A DNA stretch of 64,000 nucleotides from an uncultured Oscillospiraceae bacterium (GCA_947625045.1 CANQMW010000005.1:51148-115147); one strand, 5' to 3'. Counted from the stretch's first letter, positions 10,449-20,280 are shown. Numbers and translations are program-made. Notes: generated by a model not told the origin, from the sequence alone.

Positions 10449-10647
10449 ATCGTGTTTCCCCTCTCTGTATATTGAATCATTTTGATTATAAATAAGCGGT
10501 CCGGCAAAGTCATTGGGCAGCAGTAAGCGCGTGTCTAAATTTACGACACGCGCCGTTCATTGTCGCATTTTGGGGTACAGAGGGCCGTTTGCCCCGTGCA
10601 ATTTGGCGTGTATCCGAGTATCATTTTTTGGGAAAGTGGGGCGATCA

Positions 10648-11198
10648 TGAGTGGTGGAAAGATCGGCGTAGTAGACGTGGGCGGCGGTTTTCGCGGCAAC
10701 CTCATTTCCGGGGCCCCCACGCGACACGCCTGTCGCGTGGGGAGAAGGAGAAAGGCTCTTGACCGATGAGTGGGCGGCTGTTTACAGTCGCCCACCATCT
10801 TCAAGGGCCTTTCGACGTGGCAGCGGGGGCGGAACTACCATTTTTATGTGGAGTACGGCATGCGCAGGGAATACGCCAGCATCGGCAATTTCCTGCGCAA
10901 GCGGTCTTTCGTGGACATGGACTATATCTACGGCACACTCAGCAATTCGGACGGGGAAAACCCGCTGGACTATGCCGCCGCCGAGGCCAGCCCCATGGAG
11001 TATTTCGCCGTGGCCACCGAGGCGGAGACGGGAAAGGCAAAGTATTTCGACAAGCGCGACGTGGCCCAAGGCAAGGTGCTGATCGTCGCGCCGGACGACA
11101 CCTGTGGGGTGAGCACGCTGACCAGGGACGTGGCGGCGCTGGAAAATCTCTATGTCAAGGGCCTGGGTGACGGAAGAAAGATCAAAACCTTCCTGTAA
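10648..11198 (+). pseudogene. Patatin-like phospholipase gene disrupted by structured repeat
   Basis: N-terminal fragment MSGGKIGVVDVGGGFRGN and C-terminal fragment RGRNYHFYVEYGMRREYASIGNFLRKRSFVDMDYIYGTLSNSDGENPLDY... are in separate reading segments; intervening 10715-10812 is a two-hairpin element; GxSxG segment missing. Confidence 0.75.
10715..10812 (-). repeat. Dispersed structured repeat, variant copy in reverse orientation inside patatin gene
   Basis: CCCCACGCGACA/TGTCGCGTGGGG perfect 12-bp hairpin (10715-10742) plus AAAGGCTCTTGACCGATG...CATCTTCAAGGGCCTTT hairpin (10751-10812); keeps CTTGAAGATG / CATCGGTCAAG core when reverse-complemented. Confidence 0.8.
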
Positions 11199-11215
11199 AA
11201 TGAGAATGAGAATGA

Positions 11216-11246
11216 CATGACCGAAGGGGCTGTCCCTTCGGTCATG
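11216..11246. terminator. Bidirectional terminator-like hairpin CATGACCGAAGGG..CCCTTCGGTCATG
   Basis: 14-bp inverted repeat between convergent genes. Confidence 0.6.
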
Positions 11247-11802
11247 TTCGTTGTGTCTCCTGGTAGATCGCTTCTGCGTAGCCCTGGATGATCCGTTTGC
11301 TCTTTGAGACGAACTGCTCCGGCGGCATGCACTCCTTGTCCAGCAGCCACCGCTCGATGGCGCATATCAGCGCGTCGCTGAAAAAGTCGATCGCAAAGTC
11401 GTCTGCCGCCTCATCGTCCACAAGGGAGGAGATACGGGCCCTCACCAGCGGCCGGCAGTATTCCCGCAGGTGGTCGGAGAAGGAGTTTTGGCCCTTCACC
11501 TGCAGCGCATTGCAGTAGAAGCTGCGGTTCGCATAAAAGTATTCACAGATACGCTCGATCAGTTCCCACCGGTCGTCTGGCCGCAGCAGGCTGGCGCTCT
11601 CTTTGGTGAAGGCAGTAAAATCAGTGTCAAATATCCAGTTCATCAGGTCGTACTTGTCCCGGAAGTGATAGTAGAAGCTCTTGCGGTTCATATCGCACCG
11701 CTCACAGATCTGCGCGATCTGGATCTTGTCAAAGGGCTCTTTTTCCATCAGCTCCCGGAGCGCGGCGGCCAGCGCCCTTTTTGTGACGTTGGAATCGGCC
11801 AT
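11242..11802 (-). CDS. TetR/AcrR family regulator with DhaS-like C-terminus
   Basis: MADSNVTKRALAAALRELMEKEPFDKIQIAQICERCDMNRKSFYYHFRDKYDLMNWIF. Confidence 0.85.
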   Translation of the reverse strand: MADSNVTKRALAAALRELMEKEPFDKIQIAQICERCDMNRKSFYYHFRDKYDLMNWIFDTDFTAFTKESASLLRPDDRWELIERICEYFYANRSFYCNALQVKGQNSFSDHLREYCRPLVRARISSLVDDEAADDFAIDFFSDALICAIERWLLDKECMPPEQFVSKSKRIIQGYAEAIYQETQRT

Positions 11803-12036
11803 GATACGCCCCCTTTCTATGGTCAGACCAAAACATCCGGGCAGGAAATTATCTTTTAGGATAACAGAAAAACGTTCCCGTTTCAACAAAACGGGAGGGT
11901 CCGTTTTTGGACAAAAAACGCTGTGTGTCCAAAAATACGCGATTATGAAAAGAGCTCGGGCAAAGCGTTGACGGAGAGGAGATAAAGCGCTAAAATAAGC
12001 GTTTGGGAGAAAGCATAAGGGAGCGACAATGAGTCT

Positions 12037-12651
12037 ATGGACCTGAGAGGCATCTTATATATCGCCGTCGGATATCTGTCCGGCAGCGTGCTGTTCGCGG
12101 AGGTGGCCGGAGCGCTGTTTGGGAAGCGGGAACTGCTCCAAAACAGCGCGGACAAGAACCCGGGGACCGTGAACGCCTTCCAATACTGCGGTTTCTGGTG
12201 CGGCATATTCACACTGGCAGGGGACCTGGCAAAAGGATTCCTGCCGGTGTATCTGTATCTGCGCTCTGCGGCGCCGGCCCAGCGCTGGGCGCTGCCGCTG
12301 GTGATGGCCGCGCCGGTGGCAGGGCATATCCTTCCCATCTTCCATCATTTCCGCGGGGGCAAGGGCATCGCCGCCACCTTTGGCGTGCTGCTGGGGCTCT
12401 GCCCCTACGATATGCCGCTTGCGCTGTTCGCGGCGGTGTTCATCCTGCTGTCCGTGGTGCTGCGGGTGGACCCCACCTTTTACCGGACCATGCTGGCCTA
12501 TCTGCTCACGCTGGCGGCCATGGTCATTGTGAAGGCAGCGAAGCCAGTCCTTATGGGCTTCGCGCTCATCACGGCGGCGGTGTGCCTGCGGCTGCATCGG
12601 AGCCGCGAGCCGCGGGAAGATCTGGAGGTAAAGTTGTTATGGACGCATTGA
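12037..12651 (+). CDS. plsY: Glycerol-3-phosphate acyltransferase PlsY-like
   Basis: YLSGSVLFAEV, DKNPGTVNAF, GDLAKGFLPV, HHFRGGKGIAATFGVLLG. Confidence 0.85.
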   Translation: MDLRGILYIAVGYLSGSVLFAEVAGALFGKRELLQNSADKNPGTVNAFQYCGFWCGIFTLAGDLAKGFLPVYLYLRSAAPAQRWALPLVMAAPVAGHILPIFHHFRGGKGIAATFGVLLGLCPYDMPLALFAAVFILLSVVLRVDPTFYRTMLAYLLTLAAMVIVKAAKPVLMGFALITAAVCLRLHRSREPREDLEVKLLWTH

Positions 12652-13763
12652 TGCTCACATGCGGCACTGGCGGGGGACACAACACCGCCTGCGCGGCGGT
12701 GGCCCAGGCCATGGCTGCCCGGGGCCATTCCGTCCGGACCCTCAACCCCTATACACTGAAGAGCGAACAGGTGGCGGAGGCGGTGGACAAAGCCTACATC
12801 CTGCTGGCCCAAAAGGCCCCCGGCGCCTTCGGCGCGGCCTATAAGCTGGGCGACGCCTACCGGAAGCTGCCGTTCCCCTCGCCTGTGTACCGTATCAACC
12901 GGCTGATGGAGCCGCTGCTGGAGAAATATATCGCGGCCAACCACTTTGATGCCGTGGTGACCACCCATCTGTTCCCCGGGGAGATGCTCACCAGCATGAA
13001 GCGGCGGGAGGCCAGCGTCCCCCGGACCTATTTCATCGCAACGGACTACGCCTGCATCCCCTTCACAGAGGAGACGGACCTGGACCGGTACATCATCCCC
13101 GCCAAAGAGCTGACGGCGGAATTCGTCGGCCGGGGCATCGACTTAGAGCGCATCCGTCCCCTGGGCATCCCGGTGCGGCGGCAATTTTACGGCCAGGAGG
13201 ACCGGACATCCATCCGGGGGCGGCTGGGCCTGGACCCGGGCAGAAAAATGATCCTGGTGGCCGGCGGCAGCATCGGCGCGGGCCATATCCAGCGGGTGGT
13301 GGAGCTTCTCCTGGACCGGTATGAGAGCGGCGCCCAGGTCGTTGTCATATGCGGCAGCAACCGGGAGCTGGAGGAGGACATGCGCGCCGCTTTCGGCGAA
13401 CGGTGCACCGTGCTGGGCTTCACCGACCAGATGGCGGACTATATGAAGGCCTGCGACCTGTATCTGTCCAAGCCCGGCGGCCTTTCCTCCACGGAGGCAG
13501 CCGTGGTGGGCACGGCGCTGGTCCACATCACCCCCATACCGGGGTGCGAGACCAGCAACATGCACTTTTTCGCCCAGAACGGCATGAGCCTCGCCGTCAA
13601 CTCGCCGGAGCATGAGCTCATAGATGCCTGCGACAGGCTCCTGGCAGAGGGCGCCCGGGAAAAGATGATCGAGTGCCAGCATCGCGTTATCCCCGCGGAC
13701 GCTGCCGGCGACATCTGTAAGCTGCTGGAAGAAGAATATGAACAGAACAAGACCTCTGGCTGA
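12639..13763 (+). CDS. MGDG synthase / diacylglycerol glucosyltransferase-like glycosyltransferase
   Basis: MDALMLTCGTGGGHNTACAAVAQAM, VAGGSIGAGHIQRVVELLL, LSKPGGLSSTEAAVVGTALVHITPIPGCE; overlaps plsY end. Confidence 0.88.
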   Translation: MDALMLTCGTGGGHNTACAAVAQAMAARGHSVRTLNPYTLKSEQVAEAVDKAYILLAQKAPGAFGAAYKLGDAYRKLPFPSPVYRINRLMEPLLEKYIAANHFDAVVTTHLFPGEMLTSMKRREASVPRTYFIATDYACIPFTEETDLDRYIIPAKELTAEFVGRGIDLERIRPLGIPVRRQFYGQEDRTSIRGRLGLDPGRKMILVAGGSIGAGHIQRVVELLLDRYESGAQVVVICGSNRELEEDMRAAFGERCTVLGFTDQMADYMKACDLYLSKPGGLSSTEAAVVGTALVHITPIPGCETSNMHFFAQNGMSLAVNSPEHELIDACDRLLAEGAREKMIECQHRVIPADAAGDICKLLEEEYEQNKTSG

Positions 13764-13805
13764 GCCGGGGGTTTGAAATAGAGACTGAAGAAGAGGAGAT
13801 AAACC

Positions 13806-15617
13806 ATGAAAGAGGTAAAGAAACCGAAAAAACCGCTGATATTCTATTACGGCATTGTGATGGCGGCATTGCTGCTGTTCAACCTGCTTTTTCTTCCCTG
13901 GCTGGCCCGGCGGCAGATACAGGAGGTGGACTACGGTACCTTCATGACCATGACGGAGAAGGGCGAGCTGGGCGAGGTGGAGATCCAGTCCAACCAGATC
14001 CTCTTCACGGATAAGGACATGACCCAGATCTACAAGACCGGCCCCATGGAGGACCCGGGCTTGGTAGAGCGGCTGCATGACGCGGGCGCCAGCTTCTCCG
14101 GCGAGATCATCGAGCAGGCGTCGCCGCTGGCGTCGCTGCTGCTCTATTGGGTGCTGCCCATCGCCGTGTTCATCGGCATCGGCCAGTTCATGAGCAAGAA
14201 GCTCATGGACCGGGCGGGGGGCAACTCCCTGATGTTCAATTCGGGCAAGGCCAACGCCAAAGTCTATGTGAGCAGCTCCGACGGCATCCACTTCTCCGAC
14301 GTGGAGGGCGTGGACGAGGCGGAGGACAACCTGCGGGAGATCGTGGACTATCTGCAAAACCCGGACAAGTATAAGGAGATCGGCGCGTCCATGCCCAAAG
14401 GCCTGCTGCTGGTGGGCCCTCCGGGCACCGGCAAGACCATGCTGGCGAAGGCTGTGGCCGGCGAGTCCAACGTGCCCTTCTTCTCTATGTCCGGCTCGGA
14501 GTTCGTGGAGATGTTTGTGGGTATGGGCGCGTCCAAGGTCCGTGACCTGTTCCGGCAGGCCAAGGAGAAGGCCCCCTGCATCGTGTTCATCGACGAGATC
14601 GACGCCATCGGCGGCAAGAGAAACGCCGGCGGTCCGGGGAGCAACGACGAGCGGGAGCAGACGTTGAACCAGCTCTTAACGGAGATGGACGGCTTCGAGG
14701 CCAACAACGGCGTTATCATCCTGGCGGCCACCAACCGGCCTGAGGCCCTGGACCCGGCGCTGACCCGGCCAGGCCGCTTCGACAGGCGGGTGCCGGTGGA
14801 GCTGCCGGACCTGAAGGGCCGGGAGGCCATCTTGAAGGTGCACGCCAAGAAGGTGAAGGTGGCAGAGGATGTGGACTACGAGAAGGTGGCCCGCATGGCC
14901 TCCGGCGCGTCGGGCGCGGAGCTTGCCAACATCGTGAACGAGGCGGCCCTGCGGGCCGTCCGGGACGGGCGGAAGTTCGTCACCCAGGCGGACCTGGAGG
15001 AGAGCATCGAGGTGGTCATCGCCGGGTACCAGAAGAAGAACGCCATCCTCACCGACAAGGAAAAGCGCATCGTGTCCTACCACGAGATCGGCCACGCCCT
15101 GGTGGCGGCGCGCCAGACCAATTCCGCGCCGGTGCAGAAGATCACCATCATCCCCCGGACCTCCGGGGCCCTGGGCTACACCATGCAGGTGGAGGAGGGG
15201 GACAAGTACCTCATGAGCCGGGCGGAGATCGAGAACAAGATCGCCACCCTCACCGGCGGCCGGGCCGCAGAGGAGATCGTCTTCGGCGACTACACCACCG
15301 GCGCGTCCAACGACATCGAGCAGGCAACCAAGCTGGCCCGTGCCATGATCACCCGCTACGGCATGAGCCGTGATTTTGACATGGTGGCCATGGAGACCGT
15401 CACCAACCAGTACCTGGGCGGGGACACGTCCCTGGCCTGCTCCGAGGAGACGGCGGCCCAGATCGACGAGCAGGTGGTGGCCATCGTGAAGAAACAGCAC
15501 GAGAAGGCGACCAAGATACTCACCGACGACCGGGCGAAGCTGGACGAGCTGGCGGCGTACCTCTACGAGCACGAGACCATCACCGGCGACGAGTTCATGC
15601 GCGTCCTGAACGGCTGA
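13806..15617 (+). CDS. ftsH: ATP-dependent zinc metalloprotease FtsH
   Basis: GPPGTGKTMLAKAVAGE, SGSEFVEMFVGMGASKVRDLF, VSYHEIGHALVAA zinc motif. Confidence 0.95.
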   Translation: MKEVKKPKKPLIFYYGIVMAALLLFNLLFLPWLARRQIQEVDYGTFMTMTEKGELGEVEIQSNQILFTDKDMTQIYKTGPMEDPGLVERLHDAGASFSGEIIEQASPLASLLLYWVLPIAVFIGIGQFMSKKLMDRAGGNSLMFNSGKANAKVYVSSSDGIHFSDVEGVDEAEDNLREIVDYLQNPDKYKEIGASMPKGLLLVGPPGTGKTMLAKAVAGESNVPFFSMSGSEFVEMFVGMGASKVRDLFRQAKEKAPCIVFIDEIDAIGGKRNAGGPGSNDEREQTLNQLLTEMDGFEANNGVIILAATNRPEALDPALTRPGRFDRRVPVELPDLKGREAILKVHAKKVKVAEDVDYEKVARMASGASGAELANIVNEAALRAVRDGRKFVTQADLEESIEVVIAGYQKKNAILTDKEKRIVSYHEIGHALVAARQTNSAPVQKITIIPRTSGALGYTMQVEEGDKYLMSRAEIENKIATLTGGRAAEEIVFGDYTTGASNDIEQATKLARAMITRYGMSRDFDMVAMETVTNQYLGGDTSLACSEETAAQIDEQVVAIVKKQHEKATKILTDDRAKLDELAAYLYEHETITGDEFMRVLNG

Positions 15618-15633
15618 GGGGAGAACACGCCCT

Positions 15634-15896
15634 CAACGCAACGCTCTGCGTAAAATGCAACGCTGATACGACAAATGCAACGCTCTCGCTCCGAGCGTTG
15701 CATTGTATCAATTAGCGCAGTCTTTGCCGCGTCAGAAGCGCCTTGAAGATGTCCGGTCCCCGCAAGCGGGTACCCTCCATCGGTCAAGGCGCTTCTTCCT
15801 TTTTCCCACAGGATCCACTTCGTTGGGCTCCTGTGGGAGCCCTATATTGGTTTCTCCTTTTTCCCGCGAAACCCGCATTCGCTGGGCTTTCGCGGG
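15634..15896 (+). repeat. Dispersed structured repeat, copy 2 (hairpin A at 15734-15796, two hairpin B units at 15805-15837 and 15863-15896)
   Basis: Near-identical to copy 1; hairpin B stems CCCACAGGA/TCCTGTGGG and CCCGCGAAA/TTTCGCGGG share the same loop architecture. Confidence 0.9.
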
Positions 15897-15921
15897 AGCC
15901 ATGAGAAAGTGAATAATCCTG

Positions 15922-15963
15922 TTGCAATTTAGCTAAAATATGATATAATTATATTAGCTAAAA
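15922..15963 (+). promoter_or_regulatory. TA promoter with duplicated operator
   Basis: TTGCAA-16-TATAAT with TTAGCTAAAA direct repeats at 15929 and 15954 bracketing the -10. Confidence 0.6.
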
Positions 15964-15979
15964 CAAGGAGGCGCTTATC

Positions 15980-16228
15980 ATGGTCGGAGCAACGGCGACT
16001 GCCACGGAGATGCAGAACAACTTTGGACGCTACCTCAACCTGGTCATGAACGGGAGCGAGGTCATCGTCACGAAGAACGGAAAAGAGGTCGGCAGGTTCA
16101 TCCCCAAAGGTGCGGCGGTGTCGTACCTGACGGATTCGCTGACCGGCATCCTCCATGGCAACTATGATTTGGACGAGGCCCGGGCGGAACGAGTGAGGGC
16201 AAAGTATGAGACTGCTGATCGACGCTAA
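15980..16228 (+). CDS. Type II antitoxin, Phd/YefM family
   Basis: MVGATATATEMQNNFGRYLNLVMNGSEVIVTKNGKEVGRFIP; overlaps downstream PIN gene. Confidence 0.85.
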   Translation: MVGATATATEMQNNFGRYLNLVMNGSEVIVTKNGKEVGRFIPKGAAVSYLTDSLTGILHGNYDLDEARAERVRAKYETADRR

Positions 16229-16613
16229 CATCCTGCTGGATGTGCTGCAAAAGCGGGAGCCTCATTACAAAGACTCCGCCCTGATCTGGAAACTTTGTGA
16301 GACGGAGCAGGCCGAGGGCTATGTGTCCGCGCTGTCCTTTGCTGATCTGGTCTACGTGATGCGTAAGGAACTGAACGCGGAGAAGGTGCTGGACATCCAG
16401 CAGAAGCTGGCGCTGATCTTCCGCTTTGCGGACCTCACCGCGGCAGACCTCACCCGCGCTGTGGAGATGCAGTGGGATGACTTTGAGGACGCCGTGCAAG
16501 CGGCCACCGCCGAGCGCATCCATGCCGACCACATCATCACGCGCAATGTGCGGGACTTTAAGCAGAGCAGGATCGTGGCCTTCACCCCGGCGGAGTATCT
16601 GGCGAGGATATGA
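16206..16613 (+). CDS. PIN domain toxin (VapC-like)
   Basis: MRLLIDANILLDVLQKREP...; conserved acidic residues and AERIHADHIITRNVRDFKQS. Confidence 0.87.
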   Translation: MRLLIDANILLDVLQKREPHYKDSALIWKLCETEQAEGYVSALSFADLVYVMRKELNAEKVLDIQQKLALIFRFADLTAADLTRAVEMQWDDFEDAVQAATAERIHADHIITRNVRDFKQSRIVAFTPAEYLARI

Positions 16614-16665
16614 CGTAACTTAACCTTATTATCGTTTATAGAATGTAAAGCGAAGGAGAGTTGAA

Positions 16666-17943
16666 ATGTTCTTTTTTGACGAGCTGTATTATAGGCCGGT
16701 AGTACATAGAGCATTTAAAATGGTCATGTTGGACAAAATGCTTAAGGACGGCTACTTCGATATGAGTGTATATGTTGGAGGAAGCATCAGAAAGCAGGAC
16801 ATTATAGATAGGCTCAAATCTGAAGGGTCGAAGTATTGCAGGTTGTATGAGGGAAGCTATCCAAAGCCTGATACGGCGGCGCAAGAGTGGGACAAAAGAT
16901 TATCAACAAGTAGTAATGTGGGGACTGAAGAAGATGTTGAGCTATCTCAAACAGAAGCAGAAGCGATTGTAAATTGGGTGTATAGGGTCTTTTCAACAAA
17001 GGAAGAACGACAAGAATTCACAGAAAATATCTTCAAACAAACCAAGGACTTGTCCAACATACAAAATGATATAAAGTTTACTCAGAATATCGTTTACAAT
17101 TCCGCAAAAGTTGATATCAATATTCTTTCTTCATTGTCAGAAGTGAATGATTTTATCGCTGCACTGCCAATAAGAGGAAAAAAGATTTTTTTCAGAGGGC
17201 ACGCCAATGCCAATTTTAGAATGCTGCCTTCGATCATGCGAGTAGATAGCCTGATGTGGCACGAGAATGATATGTGTCAGGAGCTGCTCATCAATTGCCC
17301 GGATAGTTTTGAAAAATGCAAAACTCACCTAGAAAAACTTGTTGAGATGCAACATTATGGTCTTCCGACGCGATTACTGGATATTACAAGGAATCCGCTT
17401 GTAGCACTGTATTTTGCATGTGAGAGTGAGAAAGACTCATTTGGCGAGTTAGTGCTTGTTTCGGCAGATAATCAAAGTACTGTGTATTCTCTTGATGAAA
17501 GAGCGTCCGTGCTGGCAAACCTCTCTGTGCTTACTTATGAACAGCAGTGTGAGCTTTATTATTATGCTGTAAATAATAAAGACAGTGAAGAGCAAGAGAA
17601 GAATGCGTCCTCTGCTATGCGAAAGTTAGTACAAGCGGTTAAGAAAGATTTAGGAGTTTCCACTGTCCAAATAGATGGACCAGAATTGTTAAGAAATTAC
17701 ATAGTGAATGTGATAAAGCATAATAGCAGGATCGCAAGACAAGATGGTGCATTTATAATATGTGGTCTGTCTCAAGATTCAATCGAGGAGTTTCGTTATA
17801 CTAAGGATGGCAAGCGAATAATAGTGCTGATTAACAATAAACAGGAAATACTTAAACAGCTTGATGTATTTAAAATCAACCATGCAACGATTTTTCCAGA
17901 AATTGAATGTGTAGCAGAGTATATTCGCAATAAATATATTTGA
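16666..17943 (+). CDS. FRG-domain protein
   Basis: KIFFRGHANANFRMLPSIMR ... VEMQHYGLPTRLLDITRNPLVALYFACE is the FRG signature; gene is AT-richer than surroundings. Confidence 0.85.
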   Translation: MFFFDELYYRPVVHRAFKMVMLDKMLKDGYFDMSVYVGGSIRKQDIIDRLKSEGSKYCRLYEGSYPKPDTAAQEWDKRLSTSSNVGTEEDVELSQTEAEAIVNWVYRVFSTKEERQEFTENIFKQTKDLSNIQNDIKFTQNIVYNSAKVDINILSSLSEVNDFIAALPIRGKKIFFRGHANANFRMLPSIMRVDSLMWHENDMCQELLINCPDSFEKCKTHLEKLVEMQHYGLPTRLLDITRNPLVALYFACESEKDSFGELVLVSADNQSTVYSLDERASVLANLSVLTYEQQCELYYYAVNNKDSEEQEKNASSAMRKLVQAVKKDLGVSTVQIDGPELLRNYIVNVIKHNSRIARQDGAFIICGLSQDSIEEFRYTKDGKRIIVLINNKQEILKQLDVFKINHATIFPEIECVAEYIRNKYI

Positions 17944-18086
17944 CGCTAAACTAGCCACTTGACAAGGATAGCGCAAATATCGCTGTGTGCCAGCCCGCAA
18001 ACAATTCAGAATGTTTTATTGTACACAAAAAGAACAGGCACAACTTGTTTTAGGAATTCTATGTTGTGCTCTCCCGCCACCACGTC

Positions 18087-18190
18087 AGAAGCGCCTTGAA
18101 GATGTCCGGTCCCCGCAAGCGGGTACCCTCCATCGGTCAAGGCGCTTCTTCCTTTTTCCCACAGGACCCGCTTCGTTGGGCTCCTGTGGG
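18087..18190 (+). repeat. Dispersed structured repeat, copy 3 (hairpin A 18087-18149, hairpin B 18158-18190)
   Basis: Same 63-nt hairpin A as copies 1 and 2; lacks the 5' ATGCAACGCT module. Confidence 0.9.
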
Positions 18191-18414
18191 AGCCCTGTTT
18201 TATTTTTCATGCCTTTTTGCTCCAAAAGTGGGGAAGGCCGCAAAATTTTGACCCCAATTTGACCCTCCCAGCGTCATTTTTTGTCCCGGAAAGCCCTATG
18301 GCCCCAGGGGTCAAATAGCCCAGGACATACAAAAAACCGCCCCCAAAGGGGCGGTTGTAATTTTAATATGTGCTTTTCATCTGCGGCCCAGGCAGAACGC
18401 AGCCGCCTGTTCCA

Positions 18415-20280
18415 TTACCAGTCTATGGTGCAGGCGGTGGCGATCTCCTCCATGATATTGGTGCAGCCGATGGACCCGTCGGGCCGGCGCTTGCAGACGA
18501 GGGAGGGCTCGGTGAGCTCGGGGATATCGTCCACTGTGCCGCCGGCGAAAGCGCGCATCTTCTCCTCCGCGGCGGCGAGCCGCGCCATGATGCCGCCCAG
18601 CCGGACCTCGATGACCTCGAAGCCGTTGGGCTTGTTGGTGCTCTCCCAAAGCGCGCGCCACACATGGCGCAGGGCCTGGAAGGCCTCTATGGTCTCAGGC
18701 AGGCCATCGGCCAGCTTCCCGGCCGTGTCCCGGTCCCCGGCGCGGACCGCCTTGGCGGCGTTTTCATGCCAGGCGCACTTCAGGGCCAGAGCCCGGGCCA
18801 GGGCGGTGTAAAACCGAAACAGCAGCCCGTAGGCGGGGTTCTCCCGCTCATACCGGGCATAGAGGGGGACGAGGGAGGAGAAGTGCTCCGCCAGATGGTA
18901 ACCCTCCGTGTCGGCCTCGAACAGCTCCACCAGCGGGTCCTGCCACAGCATGAATTTGCACAGGTTCGCCGGGTCGGAGGGGAGATTTTTGATCTCCGGC
19001 GTGCAGTTCAGGCGGCTCAGGTCCAAAAATGCCTGGGCGTCCGCGCCGCAGCAGCGGCGGAACCGGGCAGCCAAAGCGTCGGGGTCATATACGCCCGTAT
19101 AAGTCATCTCGCCGTAGAGCTGGAGCCCCAGCAGGGCGGCGAGCATATTGCACTCCGCGCCGTTGTCGCCCCAGGCGGTGGCGAAGACGGTGTCCACCTT
19201 CGCCTTCATGCAGGCGGAAAGGCCCGCCGCGGTATTCTCTATGGCGAGAGGATAGACCGGAGCCGGCCCGGTCCAGGTCCAGAGGCCGCCGGCGAAAACG
19301 GTGGGCACGCCGAACGCGGCGTGCTTTTTCAGCGCCCGGGCGTACTGCTCCTCTTTGGCGTGGTAGTAGTCCCAGTAGACCAGGCTCACCCGCCTGTCCA
19401 CCGCCGCGACGGCCTTGTCCGAGGGCATGTTCTCGCTGTGGTAGTCTCCGCCGTCCAGATGAAAGTACATATCGCTCCACATCATGGGCTCAAGGCCGTA
19501 CTTGTCCGCGATGTCCAGCACCCGTGAAAGGTGCCGGCCGATGAGGTCCCGGGGGTCCTCATACCCGAACCGGGCCAGGTGCTCGCCCAGGCCCACGCCG
19601 TAGGCCTCGTCCATGCCGATGTGGATGCGGCGGGAGCGGAAAGGGGCGTTGGCGGCCCGAAGCATGTCGTCGATGAACGCATATGTCTCGTCTACGTCCG
19701 CCAGCAGCACCTGGTCGTTGTCCCGCAGGGCACGGAAGGCGGGCCAGTGCAGCGCCCGCTTCAAATGGCCCAGCACCTGGATGCAGGGGCATAGCTCGAT
19801 GCCGAAGAGAGCTCCGTAATCATCCAGGGCTTTCAGCTCGTCATAGGTATACCGGCCCCGCTTGTAGCCGAAGAAGGGCCGCCCGGGGATCTCGTAGGTG
19901 TCCTCGGTGTACAGCATGGCCAGGTTCAGCCCCATCAGCGCCATTTTCCGCAGGAACAGGCGCACCGCCTCGGGCTTCAGCACCGCGTTGCGGGAGCAGT
20001 CGAACATCACGCCGGAGGAGGCGAACCGGGGCGTCTCCCGGATGGAACAGGGGGCCAGAGGCAGGGGGATGAGGCTGAGCGCTCTGTAAAACTGGACCGG
20101 CTCCGCCCAGACAAGGCGCACATGTTCCCCGTCGCTCTCCACGGCCAGATGTCTGCCCTTTTCGCAGGCGATCTCTATGCCGTCCTCCGCCGGAGCCATG
20201 CCCAGTTCCTCATGCAGCTCCGCCAGGGCCCTCTCCCAGCCTTCCGGCATCTGACCGGTCAGGTGTATCCTCTGCTCCAT
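18415..20280 (-). CDS. Glycoside hydrolase family 20 beta-N-acetylhexosaminidase-like
   Basis: SGVMFDCSRNAVLKPEAVRLFLRKMALMGLNLAMLYTEDTYE, RRIHIGMDEAYGVGLGEH (D-E pair). Confidence 0.85.
   Translation of the reverse strand: MEQRIHLTGQMPEGWERALAELHEELGMAPAEDGIEIACEKGRHLAVESDGEHVRLVWAEPVQFYRALSLIPLPLAPCSIRETPRFASSGVMFDCSRNAVLKPEAVRLFLRKMALMGLNLAMLYTEDTYEIPGRPFFGYKRGRYTYDELKALDDYGALFGIELCPCIQVLGHLKRALHWPAFRALRDNDQVLLADVDETYAFIDDMLRAANAPFRSRRIHIGMDEAYGVGLGEHLARFGYEDPRDLIGRHLSRVLDIADKYGLEPMMWSDMYFHLDGGDYHSENMPSDKAVAAVDRRVSLVYWDYYHAKEEQYARALKKHAAFGVPTVFAGGLWTWTGPAPVYPLAIENTAAGLSACMKAKVDTVFATAWGDNGAECNMLAALLGLQLYGEMTYTGVYDPDALAARFRRCCGADAQAFLDLSRLNCTPEIKNLPSDPANLCKFMLWQDPLVELFEADTEGYHLAEHFSSLVPLYARYERENPAYGLLFRFYTALARALALKCAWHENAAKAVRAGDRDTAGKLADGLPETIEAFQALRHVWRALWESTNKPNGFEVIEVRLGGIMARLAAAEEKMRAFAGGTVDDIPELTEPSLVCKRRPDGSIGCTNIMEEIATACTIDW

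Noticed and set aside
13806-15617. HEIGH in place of HEAGH in FtsH as a sign of a dead protease
   Set aside because: HExxH zinc motif is intact; the substitution is outside the metal ligands and probably just a paralogue variant.
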